The position numbers and the translations under genes are program-made. DNA of 62,161 nucleotides from Sulfurimonas sp. (GTDB lineage Bacteria > Campylobacterota > Campylobacteria > Campylobacterales > Sulfurimonadaceae). Under the pieces are notes generated by a model. That model ran no database searches. It saw only the letters and a program-made list of their open reading frames with translations, and had not been told where the DNA came from. The stretch's first letter is position 1; each line of letters begins with the position of its first letter. Below are positions 48,327 to 58,501 of this stretch, one piece after another. Location of the stretch: contig JAUZRZ010000070.1 in assembly GCA_030949945.1 (NCBI GenBank), forward strand, positions 1-62,161. Reading direction: 5' to 3'.

Positions 48327-49638
48327 TATCTACTGTTGCAGTTAAAATATCTCCAACAATATCGGTAATTTTTGCCTTGTAAATAGTGCAGAACTCTAAC
48401 TCTTTAGCATCATCTAGTTCTATCATTCACATAAATCTCACCGTCAATATCAGGAGCCCAGATAAGCTTACGTGCTGAGAGTAAAAACTCATGCTCATCA
48501 CTCTCTCCATCTATCACGAGTTCACACTCTTTACCTATCTCAGCTTTAAGAGATTTTTTGGTGCACTCAGAGACAATATCTCCAAGTATTTGTGCTCTTT
48601 GTGCTATAGTCTCAGCATCTATCTTGTGCTCATAATCATAAGCAGGAGTAGTCTCTTCGTCAGAGTAAGCAAAAACATTTATACGGTCAAATCCAAAACT
48701 AGAAGCAAACTCACACATCTCATCAAACATCTCCTGCGTTTCATTAGGATGCCCTACAATAAAGCTTGTACGAACAAAAGAGTTAGGAAGGCTTCTCATA
48801 AAGTCTAGTAGTTCAATAGTTTTATCTTTTCCAAATCCACGTTTCATTAAATGCGGAGCATTTCATCATTTATATGCTGTATTGGCATATCAAAGTAGTT
48901 ATGAAAAACTTCACTTTTAGCTATGTTTTTAAGTAAAGCCATACTAGTAGTAGATGGGTAAAGATATAAAATACGAGCAGACTTTACACCCTCGATAAGT
49001 TCTACTCTTTGTATAAGCAGAGATAAACCATCTTTTACATTTTGGTCACGAAGGTATGAGCTAGAATCTTGAGAAACAAATGAGAAGTCATAGTAGCCTT
49101 TTTTAACCAGCCCCTCAACTTCTTTAGCGATAGAGTCTAAATCACGAGAATTTAATTTACCCTTAAAAGAGGGAATAGCACAAAAACTACATTTTTGGTT
49201 ACACCCTTCTGAGAGTTTTATATAGGCATGGTATGAAGAACCTGTTACAATCCTCTGGGCTCCATCAATAAGAAAAACAGAATCTGAAAAACGGCTTTTC
49301 TTCTCTACTAAAAGCTCATCTATCTTGTCATAGTCACCAACACCTGTAAAAATGTCAACTTCGGGTATCTGCTCCATCATCTCATCTTGGTAGCGTTCAG
49401 AGAGACAACCCGCCATAACTAAAAGTGAGTCCTCTTTTCTTGCATCATGGAGTGAAAGAACAGTGTTTAAAGACTCTTCTTTAGCAGCATCAATAAAGCC
49501 GCAAGTATTTACGATAATAACATCAGCTTCTTCATTGTTGTCAGTGAGTTCAAAATGTTGTAATTTTCCCATCATAACTTCTGTATCGACTAGGTTTTTC
49601 GTACAGCCAAGTGATACGATATGGAGTTTATTGTTCAT
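48313..49638 (-). pseudogene. rimO: Ribosomal protein uS12 methylthiotransferase RimO, frame disrupted
   Basis: Joined, about 440 residues: [19 protein letters not shown] and [14 protein letters not shown] in the UPF0004 domain, the radical-SAM motif [39 protein letters not shown], and a C-terminal TRAM domain. It adds a methylthio group to Asp88/89 of ribosomal protein S12. Frames shift near 48846 (LRI-MKRG join) and near 48422; the TRAM tail then continues as ELDDAKELEFCTIYKAKITD and stops at 48313, overlapping the tilS start. Divergent from the flavoprotein gene at 49688. Confidence 0.94.
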
Positions 49639-49675
49639 AATTCTATCTTTTTAATATATTTTCGTAATTATATCG

Positions 49676-49681
49676 TATAAT
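49676..49681 (+). promoter_or_regulatory. -10 box for the HI0933-like gene, possibly leaderless
   Basis: TATAAT in ATCGTATAATCCC, ending six bases before the ATG at 49688. No ribosome site is possible in such a short gap. Confidence 0.5.
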
Positions 49682-49687
49682 CCCTTT

Positions 49688-50830
49688 ATGAAAATATATG
49701 ATGTAATTATTTTAGGTGCAGGTGCTAGTGGACTTATGTGTGCGGGCAATATTGGGAAGAAAAAATCAGTTCTTATTATAGAAGGAAATGAAAAAGTAGC
49801 CAAAAAACTCAAAATTTCTGGTGGAGGTAAGTGCAATATTACAAACATTGATGTGCAGACAAGTAACTTTGATGGAGAAGAACTCCTTGTTAAGTCAGTT
49901 TTGCAAAAGTTTTCTAAAGAGAATTTACTAGAATTTTTAGATAGAAATAGAGTAGAACTTGAACTGCGTAAAAATCGATATTATTTTTGTCAAAACAGTT
50001 CTGATGATATAATTAATGTTTTAAAAAAAGCTGCTCAATATGCAGAGTTACTCCTAAATGAGAAAATAGTCTCAACCACAAAAGAGGATGATATTTTTAC
50101 AGTTAAAACAGATAAAAATAGTTACAAAGCACAAAAAGTAGTTGTTGCAACGGGTGGTATAAGTTTTGTAAATCTAGGTGCTAGTAAGATAGGACTTGAT
50201 ATTGCTAAAAGTTTTGAGATAGAATCAACTGCATTTACTCCGGCACTTGTGGGGCTTACTGTACAAAAAGAGCAGTTTTGGATGCGAGAACTCAGTGGGC
50301 TTAGTTGTTATGTGCATATAAAAGTAGGGGAGAGAGTACTCAAAGAAGAGATGCTTTTTGCACATAAAGGTATAAGTGGACCTGCCGTATTAAGTGCTTC
50401 GCTTTACTGGAAAAAAGGAGTTATAAGTATAGACTTTTTACCTGATAAATCTATAACCCAGTTGGTTATGGGAAGTAAAAAGTTAGTGAGTTCTGTGATA
50501 AACCTACCAAAACGTTTAAGCAAAGCACTACTCTTAGCAGTTGGGGTTGAGGATAAAGAGTGCAAAAAACTAACAAAAGAAGAGATAAAAAACCTATCTA
50601 AACTCCATGAGTATAGTTTTGCTCCTGCTGGAAACTTTGGATTTACTAAAGCTGAAGTTAGTAGGGGTGGAGTAATAGCCAGTGAACTCGAATTTAAAAC
50701 ATGTGAAGCAAAAAAAGTAAAAGGGCTTTACTTTATAGGTGAAGTTGTCGATATAACGGGAGAACTTGGTGGATATAATTTTCAGTGGGCATTTTCAAGT
50801 GCCTATATCTGTGCAAAAGCGATAAAATAA
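49688..50830 (+). CDS. NAD(P)/FAD-dependent oxidoreductase, HI0933/YhiN family
   Basis: A 380-residue flavoprotein: FAD-binding VIILGAGASGLMCAGNIGKK at the start, the family motif KLKISGGGKCNITNID, VVATGGISF in the middle, and GEVVDITGELGGYNFQWAFS at the end. The function of the family is not firmly known. All motifs are intact. A TATAAT six bases before the ATG and no ribosome site suggest a leaderless mRNA. Confidence 0.9.
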   Translation: MKIYDVIILGAGASGLMCAGNIGKKKSVLIIEGNEKVAKKLKISGGGKCNITNIDVQTSNFDGEELLVKSVLQKFSKENLLEFLDRNRVELELRKNRYYFCQNSSDDIINVLKKAAQYAELLLNEKIVSTTKEDDIFTVKTDKNSYKAQKVVVATGGISFVNLGASKIGLDIAKSFEIESTAFTPALVGLTVQKEQFWMRELSGLSCYVHIKVGERVLKEEMLFAHKGISGPAVLSASLYWKKGVISIDFLPDKSITQLVMGSKKLVSSVINLPKRLSKALLLAVGVEDKECKKLTKEEIKNLSKLHEYSFAPAGNFGFTKAEVSRGGVIASELEFKTCEAKKVKGLYFIGEVVDITGELGGYNFQWAFSSAYICAKAIK

Positions 50831-50863
50831 CTGACTTTAATCCTTAGCTTATACTTCTATCGA

Positions 50864-50869
50864 TATAAT
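50864..50869 (+). promoter_or_regulatory. -10 box for the outer-membrane protein gene
   Basis: TATAAT in TCGATATAATCTAG, 32 bases before ATG 50901. It puts the transcript start at about 50876, right at an earlier in-frame ATG (50877), which favours 50901 as the real start. Confidence 0.5.
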
Positions 50870-50900
50870 CTAGATAATGAAATACTTACAAGGGAAAAAC

Positions 50901-51479
50901 ATGACAGGTAAAATCATACAAAAAGCATTAATTACAATCTCGCTATTGAGTACATCTTTTATTTCTTTAAATGCACAAGGAAACAACAGTTCACTATTTG
51001 GAATTGAGGGTGGAATGAGTTCATTTAGAGCACAAACTAATACAGCAGGATATGAAATACAAAAAGACAGTATGGCTCATTTTGGTTTAAAGTTAGGTGC
51101 TGAAAGTGAAGACTTTAGAGTTTTTGTAAGTGCACGTAATTATTTTGCAGAAAAAAACAATAAAATGCTGACCGCAGGCATAGAGGGACAGTATAAGTTT
51201 AATATTTCAAAGCCAGTCAATTTTTTTATAGGTTTAAATGGAGGGACTGCCTACATAGAGATTGCTCCTGATGGTGTTAATCCTGGTGTAAATATAACTA
51301 CTCCTTATGTTGGTGGGGATTTAGGTTTTAATTTTCATGCTTCACAATTGGTTGACGTTGAGTTAGGTGCTAAGTATATGTTTATTGATACACTTGCAAC
51401 TCAAGGTGTAACTACCTATGACTTTAGAGATTTAACATCTTTTTATGCAAGTTTAATTTTTAAATGGCAAATGGACTAA
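50901..51479 (+). CDS. Outer-membrane beta-barrel protein
   Basis: A 192-residue exported protein: signal peptide (KALITISLLSTSFISLNAQG), eight or so beta strands (GIEGGMSSFRAQ, FGLKLGAESEDFRVFVSAR, FFIGLNGGTAYIEI, DVELGAKYMFIDT), and SFYASLIFKWQMD at the end. It resembles the outer-membrane-protein beta-barrel family (OmpA-like eight strand). The ribosome site AAGGG lies before ATG 50901. The gene after it begins one base past its stop. Confidence 0.7.
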   Translation: MTGKIIQKALITISLLSTSFISLNAQGNNSSLFGIEGGMSSFRAQTNTAGYEIQKDSMAHFGLKLGAESEDFRVFVSARNYFAEKNNKMLTAGIEGQYKFNISKPVNFFIGLNGGTAYIEIAPDGVNPGVNITTPYVGGDLGFNFHASQLVDVELGAKYMFIDTLATQGVTTYDFRDLTSFYASLIFKWQMD

Positions 51480-51480
51480 T

Positions 51481-51912
51481 TTGAAGAATAGTTTTACTTT
51501 TATAGGTATGATTTATCAGTATAATGCAGATGAGCAGAGTGGACTTATCATGTTGTCTGATGGGTCAAATAAGACATTTACTAATGATGATTGGGTTGAT
51601 AGGTTAAATAGTCCTAGTGTTGGTCAGAAAATAGTCTATAAAAATAGTGCAAATGCTATAGAAGTGAAAGTTGCAACACAGGATGATATAAATGAAGCAT
51701 CATCTGCTAAAAAAGAGTCTAAAAGTGTAGATGAGCACCTTGAATATTATATAAGTTTAGGATTTAAGTTAGTAAAAGATATAAAAAATGATGCAAGTCG
51801 AGTTTTAACACTTAGAAGTTTTGCAAGAGGTGAGTCAGAAGAAGTTATCATCAAAGAAGATACATCAAAAATAGATATAGTACGTACACTTAATGGAAAA
51901 GTAGTTTCTTAA
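51481..51912 (+). CDS. Protein with an OB-like N-terminal domain, function unknown
   Basis: A 143-residue protein starting at TTG directly after the previous stop. Residues 1-60 (FIGMIYQYNADEQSGLIMLS, then KTFTNDDW and VGQKIVYKNS) look like a short beta-barrel of the cold-shock/OB type, where a loop between strands would bind nucleic acid or protein. A linker (ASSAKKESKSVDEH) and an alpha/beta end domain follow. No catalytic residues or membrane segments are clear. Probably conserved only in related genera. Confidence 0.5.
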   Translation: MKNSFTFIGMIYQYNADEQSGLIMLSDGSNKTFTNDDWVDRLNSPSVGQKIVYKNSANAIEVKVATQDDINEASSAKKESKSVDEHLEYYISLGFKLVKDIKNDASRVLTLRSFARGESEEVIIKEDTSKIDIVRTLNGKVVS

Positions 51913-51956
51913 CTACTTTTTACACAGAAGATAAAAATATAGTTAGGATAAAACGA

Positions 51957-52205
51957 ATGACACAACTCCAAGAAGAGTTTTTGAGTGAACTTAAAAGTAA
52001 ACCAAAGTTAACTGTTGCAGAGTATGCACAAATATATACTAAACACAATATTCTAGCGATAGAAGAAGAGAAAAAGAAAGGTGCTGGTGAGAAGCAAGCA
52101 GTAACGATGGGAAACTACTACACTGTTTCCATCTTATCTAAGTTTATAGGTAATGAAAATATACTCTCAAGAGTTATAGCCTTAAAAGAGTCAGAAGAAG
52201 AGTAA
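51957..52205 (+). CDS. Small helical protein of unknown function
   Basis: An 82-residue charged helical protein (LTVAEYAQIYTKHNILAIEE, GNYYTVSILSKFIGNENILS) with a good ribosome site (TTAGGA). Cytoplasmic by composition. It lies tail to tail with the thioredoxin gene, two bases apart. Family not recognised. Confidence 0.55.
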   Translation: MTQLQEEFLSELKSKPKLTVAEYAQIYTKHNILAIEEEKKKGAGEKQAVTMGNYYTVSILSKFIGNENILSRVIALKESEEE

Positions 52206-52207
52206 AC

Positions 52208-52576
52208 TTACTCTTCATCCTCTTGTTCTTCCATCTCTTTACGAACCTGATCCATATCTAGCCCTTTTACATGAGCAATGAGTTTTTCTAACTTATCTTC
52301 AGGGAGCATACCTGCTTGGTTGAGTAATACAATACCATCTCTGACTACTAAAAGTGTTGGAATAGAGAATACATCATACTTTGATGCGATTGCTTTTTGT
52401 TCTTCAGTATTGACTTTTCCAAAAGTGATGTCTGGATTGTTGTTTGCAACTTTTTCAAAAATAGGAGCAAACTGTTTACAAGGTCCACACCACTCTGCCC
52501 AAAAATCAATAATAACTATTTCATTGTTATCAAGTGTTTCGTTAAAATCTTTAGTTGTTAAATCTGTATATGCCAT
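52208..52576 (-). CDS. trxA: Thioredoxin
   Basis: A 122-residue thioredoxin with the active site DFWAEWCGPCKQFAP (Cys about 31 and 34) and the cis-Pro in VFSIPTLLVVRDG. There is a longer acidic C-terminal tail (MEEQEDEE) than in standard thioredoxin. It reduces protein disulphides in the cytoplasm and may supply the peroxiredoxin at 5941. It has its own promoter region (AGTATA, reverse TATACT, at 52601-52606). Confidence 0.92.
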   Translation of the reverse strand: MAYTDLTTKDFNETLDNNEIVIIDFWAEWCGPCKQFAPIFEKVANNNPDITFGKVNTEEQKAIASKYDVFSIPTLLVVRDGIVLLNQAGMLPEDKLEKLIAHVKGLDMDQVRKEMEEQEDEE

Positions 52577-52600
52577 TAGTTTTCCTTTGTATTTAACTGA

Positions 52601-52606
52601 AGTATA
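52601..52606 (-). promoter_or_regulatory. -10 box for trxA
   Basis: TATACT on the minus strand (AGTATA on plus), 25 bases before the trxA start, with AAAGGAAA as ribosome site between. Confidence 0.4.
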
Positions 52607-52716
52607 ACATAGTGATAGTTTATAGATAGTATCAAAGCTAAAGTGGATTAAATTGCTAATTTCAAATAAAGAGTAATTTAGTATAGTAGTAAAAGTCTAA
52701 GAAAAGAGGAAAATAA

Positions 52717-53223
52717 TTGATATATGAGAACATAGTTTTAATAGGTTTTATGGGAAGTGGTAAAACAAGTGTGGGTAAAACACTTGCAAGGTACTTACAT
52801 AAAGATTTTGTGGATGTAGATAGTGTGATTGAAGTAGAACAAAACGCTACTATAAATGATATATTTAAAGAAAAAGGTGAAGAGTGTTTTCGTGTTTTAG
52901 AGCAAAAATGTATAAATAAAATCACTCAAAAAAAAGGACAAGTTATTGCCACAGGTGGTGGACTACCTATACATAGCACCATAGCTGAAAATTCTCTTAT
53001 AGTATATATTGATGCTGATTTTGAGGTTATACTTAACCGCCTCTCAGCTAAAGAGCATGCGAAACGACCCTTACTTCAAGATGAGAGTCTAGCTAGGTCT
53101 CTATATGCACAGCGAATACAAACTTACAAGGAACTAGCAACACTAAGTGTAGATGCTAACCAAAAAATACAAGTTTTTATACATGTAATTGTAGATTTTA
53201 TTTTAGACAACAGAGTTTTATAG
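52717..53223 (+). CDS. aroK: Shikimate kinase
   Basis: A 168-residue P-loop kinase starting at TTG with AGAGGAAAA before it. It has Walker A LIGFMGSGKTSVGKTLA, the shikimate-binding DVDSVIE and FRVLEQK segments, and ATGGGLPIH. It phosphorylates shikimate in the aromatic amino acid pathway. Tail-to-tail overlap of 26 bases with the next gene. Confidence 0.93.
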   Translation: MIYENIVLIGFMGSGKTSVGKTLARYLHKDFVDVDSVIEVEQNATINDIFKEKGEECFRVLEQKCINKITQKKGQVIATGGGLPIHSTIAENSLIVYIDADFEVILNRLSAKEHAKRPLLQDESLARSLYAQRIQTYKELATLSVDANQKIQVFIHVIVDFILDNRVL

Positions 53224-53539
53224 AAATTTCTGAAAATATTTCATCTAAGTTGTGAGCAACCTTGGGTGCTAAGTCAGTAGAATCAAGATTAGTATCTAAG
53301 TCCTCAAGTATTTTATGAGAAATCTCTTTTATTTCATCAAGCTGTTTATGCAGTGCATGTATATCTTTTGACTGCTCTTCAAGTACTTCTATGTCAAATA
53401 TCTCTAATAATTCTGCTAGTTCTTCATGTTTTACTATCATAAGAGAATGTTCTCGTCCGAGTTGAACCTTGTCCAAATAGTTTTTTATCCCAATGTAGGT
53501 ATTTTGAAGTGAATCGTATAGTGAATTATCTATTGCCAT
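53198..53539 (-). CDS. Coiled-coil protein of unknown function
   Basis: A 113-residue helical protein (EEQSKDIHALHKQLDEIKEI and similar) without signal or membrane segment. It lies 20 bases after another small gene on the same strand and probably shares its transcript. No family recognised. Coiled-coil shape suggests it binds other proteins, possibly the partner gene product. Confidence 0.5.
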   Translation of the reverse strand: MAIDNSLYDSLQNTYIGIKNYLDKVQLGREHSLMIVKHEELAELLEIFDIEVLEEQSKDIHALHKQLDEIKEISHKILEDLDTNLDSTDLAPKVAHNLDEIFSEISIKLCCLK

Positions 53540-53559
53540 GTATGTTTTCCTTCTTTATT

Positions 53560-53916
53560 CTAAAAATCTAAATAGAGACTATGAATAACTATTTTATACT
53601 CTTGATTATGTTTGGATGATTCATTACTCGTGATAGTTAAGGTTTCATCGTCATCACTAAAGTGAAAGTCGTGTTTCGATATTTTTGCTTGCGTTTCAAA
53701 CTCAATGTCATTTATCTCTGGCAGGAGCATATTTATCTCACTTGTCCCAAGAATATTAAAAATAACAGGTGTCTCTTCACGAAACAGTCTATTTTCACCA
53801 ACATGATAAGCTATCTCAAATTTGTTAAAACCCATCGCCCCTTCTGGACTTATGTTGTTATATGCTAAAAATGTACTAATTTGTTCTTTGTTTTTTTGCT
53901 CTTTTGTAAGTGGCAT
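53560..53916 (-). CDS. Small acidic protein of unknown function
   Basis: A 118-residue protein, acidic and beta-rich in its second half (EINDIEFETQAKISKHDFHF, DDDETLTITSNESS). The start has GAGTAAC before it, giving a weak ribosome site. It is the first of two genes on this strand, diverging from uvrB. Nothing in the sequence points to a function. Confidence 0.5.
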   Translation of the reverse strand: MPLTKEQKNKEQISTFLAYNNISPEGAMGFNKFEIAYHVGENRLFREETPVIFNILGTSEINMLLPEINDIEFETQAKISKHDFHFSDDDETLTITSNESSKHNQEYKIVIHSLYLDF

Positions 53917-54058
53917 AGTTACTCCTTTGATCTAAAAACTAATTTTAGCGATTTTATCTTGGATGAAACTCGTATTATTAAACTTAATTTTTATCTTGTA
54001 GTTGACTTTTATTATAACAGATAAATTAATTAACTAACTAATATTTAGAACTAAGTGC

Positions 54059-54064
54059 TATAAT
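54059..54064 (+). promoter_or_regulatory. Extended -10 box for uvrB, possibly leaderless
   Basis: GTGCTATAAT, ending seven bases before ATG 54072. No ribosome site fits in the gap. Confidence 0.5.
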
Positions 54065-54071
54065 TCCACTA

Positions 54072-56055
54072 ATGAAAAAAGAACCGCTTATTCAAAGTAA
54101 AATCAGAATATTCTCCTGCTGGTGATCAGCCTAAAGCTATAAAGGCATTAAGTGATTCCATTAATAAAGGAAATCGTTATCAGACACTTGAAGGTGTGAC
54201 AGGTAGTGGTAAAACATACACTATGGCTAAGGTTATAGAGAATACTCAAATGCCTACCATCATCATGACTCATAACAAAACTCTAGCAGCTCAGTTGTAC
54301 TCAGAGTTTAGAAGTTTTTTTCCTGATGCGCATGTTGAGTACTTTGTCTCTTACTATGATTATTATCAGCCTGAGGCTTACATCCCTCGCCAAGACCTAT
54401 TTATAGAAAAAGATAGTGCTATAAATGATGAGCTTGAGCGTATGCGCCTTAGTTCTACTGCAAACCTACTCTCATATAAAGATGTCATAGTTGTGGCTTC
54501 CGTTTCTGCAAACTATGGGCTAGGTGACCCCGAAGAGTATCTTAATATGGTTCAGGTTTTAACTGTAGGTGATGAGATAAACCAGAAGAAACTGCTCCTG
54601 CGTTTAGTAGATATGGGCTACTCTCGTAATGATACTTGTTTTGATTCTGGGCATATTCGTGTAAATGGTGAGAGTTTAGATATTTACCCACCATACTTTG
54701 AACAAGAAGCGATTAGGGTGGAATTTTTTGGCGATGAGATAGAGGCGATATATACCTTTGAAGTCATAGATAATAAACGACTCCAAGAGCATAAAGATAT
54801 AACTATATATGCTTGTTCACAGTTTAGTGTAAGTCAAGAAAAAATGTCTGTTGCGATTAAACGCATAGAAGAAGAACTAGATGAGAGGCTTGCTTACTTT
54901 ACAAAAGAGGGAAAACTTTTAGAACATCAGCGTCTTAAACAGAGAGTAGAGTTTGACCTTGAGATGCTACAAACCACGGGAATGTGTAAGGGTGTGGAGA
55001 ACTACTCGCGTTTACTTACAAATAAAAAACCAGGAGAAGCTCCTTTTACACTTTTGGATTATTTCGCTCAGAATAATGATGAGTATCTTGTGATAGTAGA
55101 TGAGTCTCATGTTTCACTTCCTCAGTACCGTGGAATGTATGCGGGAGATAGAGCGAGAAAAGATGTGTTAGTTGATTATGGTTTTAGACTTCCATCAGCA
55201 CTTGATAACCGTCCACTTAAAGCGGATGAGTACATAGATAAAGCTCCTCATTATCTCTTTGTTTCAGCAACACCTGCAGAGTATGAACTTGAGATGTCGA
55301 GTGTAAAAGCGGAACAAATCATTCGTCCCACAGGTTTACTTGACCCTCCCATAGAAGTAAAACCATCAGATAATCAAGTTGAAGATATTCATGATGAGAT
55401 AAAAAAAGTTATTGTAAAAGATGAAAGAGTGCTTATAACAGTTCTGACAAAAAAAATGGCAGAAGCACTTACCAAATATCTTGCAGATTTGGGCATAAAA
55501 GTACAGTATATGCACTCAGACATAGACACAATAGAGCGAAACCAAATCATACGAGCCCTGCGTTTAGGTGAGTTTGATGTACTCATAGGTATAAATTTAC
55601 TTCGTGAGGGTTTAGATCTGCCTGAGGTTAGTTTGGTCGCTATTTTAGATGCAGACAAAGAAGGCTTTTTAAGAAGTGAAACGGCACTTGTCCAAACCAT
55701 AGGTCGTGCAGCAAGAAATGAAAATGGTAGGGTTATCTTATATGCAAATAGAATAACGGGCTCAATGCAGCGAGCAATGGAGAAAACTGCGGCTAGACGT
55801 GAGATTCAAGATACTTACAATAAAAAGCATAGTATAACTCCAAAGACTACTCGGCGTAGTCTTGATGAAAACCTTAAACTTGAAGAGCATGGCGATTTAT
55901 ATGCAAAACATAATAAAAAAGATAAAATGCCAGCATCAGAGAAAAAAGCTTTAACAAAAGAGTTGATGCTTAGAATGAAAAAAGCGGCAAAAGAGCTGAA
56001 CTTTGAAGAAGCAGCAAGACTTCGAGACGAAATACAAAAAATAAAACAACTTTAA
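54072..56055 (+). pseudogene. uvrB: Excinuclease ABC subunit B, frame disrupted near the start
   Basis: Joined, about 660 residues. It begins [20 protein letters not shown] once one A is removed from the run 54099-54102, then has Walker [25 protein letters not shown] (the beta-hairpin that inserts in DNA), [26 protein letters not shown], the helicase end QTIGRAARN and a C-terminal UVR motif ([20 protein letters not shown]). It verifies lesions for nucleotide excision repair. Without the correction translation would stop after 17 codons, so a sequence error is likely. Confidence 0.95.
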
Positions 56056-56057
56056 CT

Positions 56058-56132
56058 CTTATAAATAAATACTCTTTTACAGAGCAAATCCTCCCTTCGG
56101 TCTGGGTCTGAAAAAGAGCACTTATTTATAAG
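56058..56132. repeat. Inverted repeat between uvrB and the DedA gene
   Basis: CTTATAAATAA (56058-56068) pairs perfectly with TTATTTATAAG (56122-56132), and inside CTCTTT pairs with AAAGAG, leaving a C/G-rich apical part (TCCTCCCTTCGGTCTGGG). It starts three bases past the uvrB stop and may act as terminator or processing site, or be a dispersed repeat. Confidence 0.5.
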
Positions 56133-56158
56133 AAAAATTTAAATCAAAGGTTTGAAGA

Positions 56159-56725
56159 ATGGAAGATACTTTTAGCAATTTAGAAACATACGGATATATA
56201 GGACTTTTTCTTTACTCCCTCGGGGGAGGATTTGTAGCACTTGTGGGTGCTGGTGTACTCTCATTTTTAGGGAAAATGGATTTAAGTACTTCGATAGCTG
56301 TTGCTTTTACTGCAAATGCACTCGGAGATATTTTACTTGTCTATCTTTCGCGTTATCAAAGAAGTATGATGATGGAGGGGATTAAAAAACATAGAAGGAA
56401 ATTAGCACTTTCTCATATACTTATGAAAAAATATGGCTCATGGATTATTTTAATTCAGAAGTTTGTATATGGTATTAAAACTTTGATTCCTATCGCCATT
56501 GGGCTTACAAAGTATGACTTTAAAAAGTTTATTATTTTAAATATAGGAAGTTCTGCTATCTGGGCATTAGTTGTTGGTTTTGGGAGTTTTTACTCTGGAG
56601 AATTTCTTGTTAGAGTGGCAGGAGTTGTAAGTGAGAAACCATGGATAGCCATTGTTATACTTGTTGTGTTTTCGGGAAGTTTGTGGTTGTACTTAGAAAA
56701 GGCGACAAAGAAGAAAAGAAGTTAA
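56159..56725 (+). CDS. DedA-family inner-membrane protein
   Basis: A 188-residue membrane protein with about five helices and the DedA (SNARE-associated/VTT) pattern: an N-terminal re-entrant region (YIGLFLYSLGGGFVALVGAG), then ANALGDILLVYLSRY and IQKFVYGIKTLIPIAIGL. DedA proteins keep membrane lipids and the proton gradient in order; some members flip polyprenyl phosphate or phosphatidylethanolamine. It converges on pckA with a shared terminator hairpin. Confidence 0.8.
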   Translation: MEDTFSNLETYGYIGLFLYSLGGGFVALVGAGVLSFLGKMDLSTSIAVAFTANALGDILLVYLSRYQRSMMMEGIKKHRRKLALSHILMKKYGSWIILIQKFVYGIKTLIPIAIGLTKYDFKKFIILNIGSSAIWALVVGFGSFYSGEFLVRVAGVVSEKPWIAIVILVVFSGSLWLYLEKATKKKRS

Positions 56726-56735
56726 ATAACTTCTT
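56716..56735. terminator. Hairpin between the convergent DedA and pckA genes
   Basis: A perfect 9-bp stem (AAGAAGTTA / TAACTTCTT) with an AA loop that includes the DedA stop and touches the pckA stop. It is compact but without a T run, so its role as a terminator is uncertain. Confidence 0.4.
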
Positions 56736-58317
56736 AGTCTTCTAAAATAGGTCCAAATGGTGCAAAATCAGTATGATCTTTAGTTTGGTACTTTTTGTAG
56801 TTAGCGATAAACATCTCTGCTAGTTCATCTCTTGTTTTATCAAAAAGTTCTTTATCTTCCCAAGCATTTCTAGGATTAAGTATCTCTGGTTTGATGTCAC
56901 CTAATGTTTTTGGTACTTGAAGTCTAAAAGTTTTAGTTGTATCAAACTCAGATTTTTGAATTGTTCCATCTAAAATAGCATTGATACATGCACGAGTGTT
57001 TTTGATACTCATACGTTTTCCAACACCATATGCACCACCAGTCCAGCCAGTGTTAACAAGATAAACATTTACATTGTGTTCATCTATCTTTTTACCAAGT
57101 AAGTCGGCATATACTGTTGGATGAAGTGGTAAAAAAGCCTCTCCAAAACAAGCAGAAAAAGTAGCAACTGGTTCAGTGATACCGCGTTCTGTTCCTGCTA
57201 CTTTAGCTGTGTAGCCACTTAGAAAGTAGTACATTGCCTGCTCTTTTGTAAGTTTAGATACAGGAGGAAGTACACCAAATGCATCAGCAGTTAAGAAAAT
57301 GATATTTTGAGGATGTCCTGCCATTAAATCTTTTTTATGGTTTTGTATGTGCTCTATTGGGTATGAAACACGAGTGTTTTCAGTCTTAGAACCATCTTCA
57401 TAATCAACTTCACCCTCACCATACATAACAACATTTTCTAAAAGTGCATTTTTACGAATGGCATTATAGATTTCTGGTTCACTTTTTCCATCAAGGTTGA
57501 TGACTTTTGCATAACATCCACCCTCGAAGTTAAAGACACCATGGTTATCCCAACCATGTTCATCATCACCGATTAAAGCACGATGTGGGTCTGTACTTAG
57601 GGTTGTTTTTCCAGTTCCACTTAGACCAAAAAAGAGTGCTGTATCGCCATCTTTTCCTACATTAGCAGAACAGTGCATAGAGAGTTTGCCCTCTAGTGGC
57701 AACCAGTAGTTCATCATAGAGAAGATACCTTTTTTAAGCTCTCCACCATACCATGTACCACCGATGATAGCCATATTTCTCTCAACATCAAAAAGAACAA
57801 AAACTTCTGAGTTAAGACCATGCTCTTTCCATTTATCATTGACTGCTTTACATGCATTCATAACTACAAAGTCAGACTTAAATACTTCAAGCTCTGGTTC
57901 TGTTGGTCTGATAAACATATTTTTTACAAAGTGTGATTGCCATGCTATTTCTGTTACAAAACGGATGGATTTTTTTGAAGCGATACTTGAACCACAAAAA
58001 ACATCAGTTATATAGAGGTCTTTGTTTGAGAGTTGCTCTTGTGCAACGACAAGAAGTTCGTCAAAGACTTCAGCACTTACTTTTTTGTTTACATCACCCC
58101 AAGCGATATACTTGTTAGACGGGTCACGATCTACAAAATACTTGTCTTTAGGAGAGCGACCTGTAAATATACCAGTATCAACAGCAGTTGCACCTTTTTT
58201 TGTGAGTGTAACTTCACCATTATCTAACTCATGCTTGATTAGCTCATCATAACTTAAATTATGGTAGATATTTCCAACATTCTTAAGTCCTAAAGCTTCT
58301 AATTCTGATAAATTCAT
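56734..58317 (-). CDS. pckA: Phosphoenolpyruvate carboxykinase (ATP)
   Basis: A 527-residue enzyme of normal length that turns oxaloacetate and ATP into phosphoenolpyruvate and CO2. Signatures: [13 protein letters not shown], the kinase loop [40 protein letters not shown] and RMSIKNTRA. Together with gap-pgk-tpiA it supports gluconeogenesis in an autotroph or organic-acid user. A minus-strand TATAAT lies about 35 bases before its start. Confidence 0.97.
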   Translation of the reverse strand: MNLSELEALGLKNVGNIYHNLSYDELIKHELDNGEVTLTKKGATAVDTGIFTGRSPKDKYFVDRDPSNKYIAWGDVNKKVSAEVFDELLVVAQEQLSNKDLYITDVFCGSSIASKKSIRFVTEIAWQSHFVKNMFIRPTEPELEVFKSDFVVMNACKAVNDKWKEHGLNSEVFVLFDVERNMAIIGGTWYGGELKKGIFSMMNYWLPLEGKLSMHCSANVGKDGDTALFFGLSGTGKTTLSTDPHRALIGDDEHGWDNHGVFNFEGGCYAKVINLDGKSEPEIYNAIRKNALLENVVMYGEGEVDYEDGSKTENTRVSYPIEHIQNHKKDLMAGHPQNIIFLTADAFGVLPPVSKLTKEQAMYYFLSGYTAKVAGTERGITEPVATFSACFGEAFLPLHPTVYADLLGKKIDEHNVNVYLVNTGWTGGAYGVGKRMSIKNTRACINAILDGTIQKSEFDTTKTFRLQVPKTLGDIKPEILNPRNAWEDKELFDKTRDELAEMFIANYKKYQTKDHTDFAPFGPILED

Positions 58318-58479
58318 AGTTAACCTTGTTCTATATTTTGTAAATATATTATATGTTTGAAATTATACTACTTATAAACATAAATTAAAAGTAAAATGAA
58401 AAGATTTTATGAAATTTAATAAATGAAAGCAAGTTTGAAATAAAGTTTAAAAAACAAAATTAGTTTAAGAATAGTTTGA

Positions 58480-58485
58480 TAAAAT
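58480..58485 (+). promoter_or_regulatory. -10 box for tRNA-Val
   Basis: TAAAAT, 16 bases before the mature tRNA 5' end. Confidence 0.4.
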
Positions 58486-58501
58486 TACACTCTTCTTAAT
58501 T

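Noticed and set aside
42840..49640. Programmed frameshifting in miaB, rimO and tilS
   Set aside because: No slippery heptamers with downstream structure are repeated, shift directions differ, and the same kind of break occurs in many unrelated genes, so sequence error is simpler.
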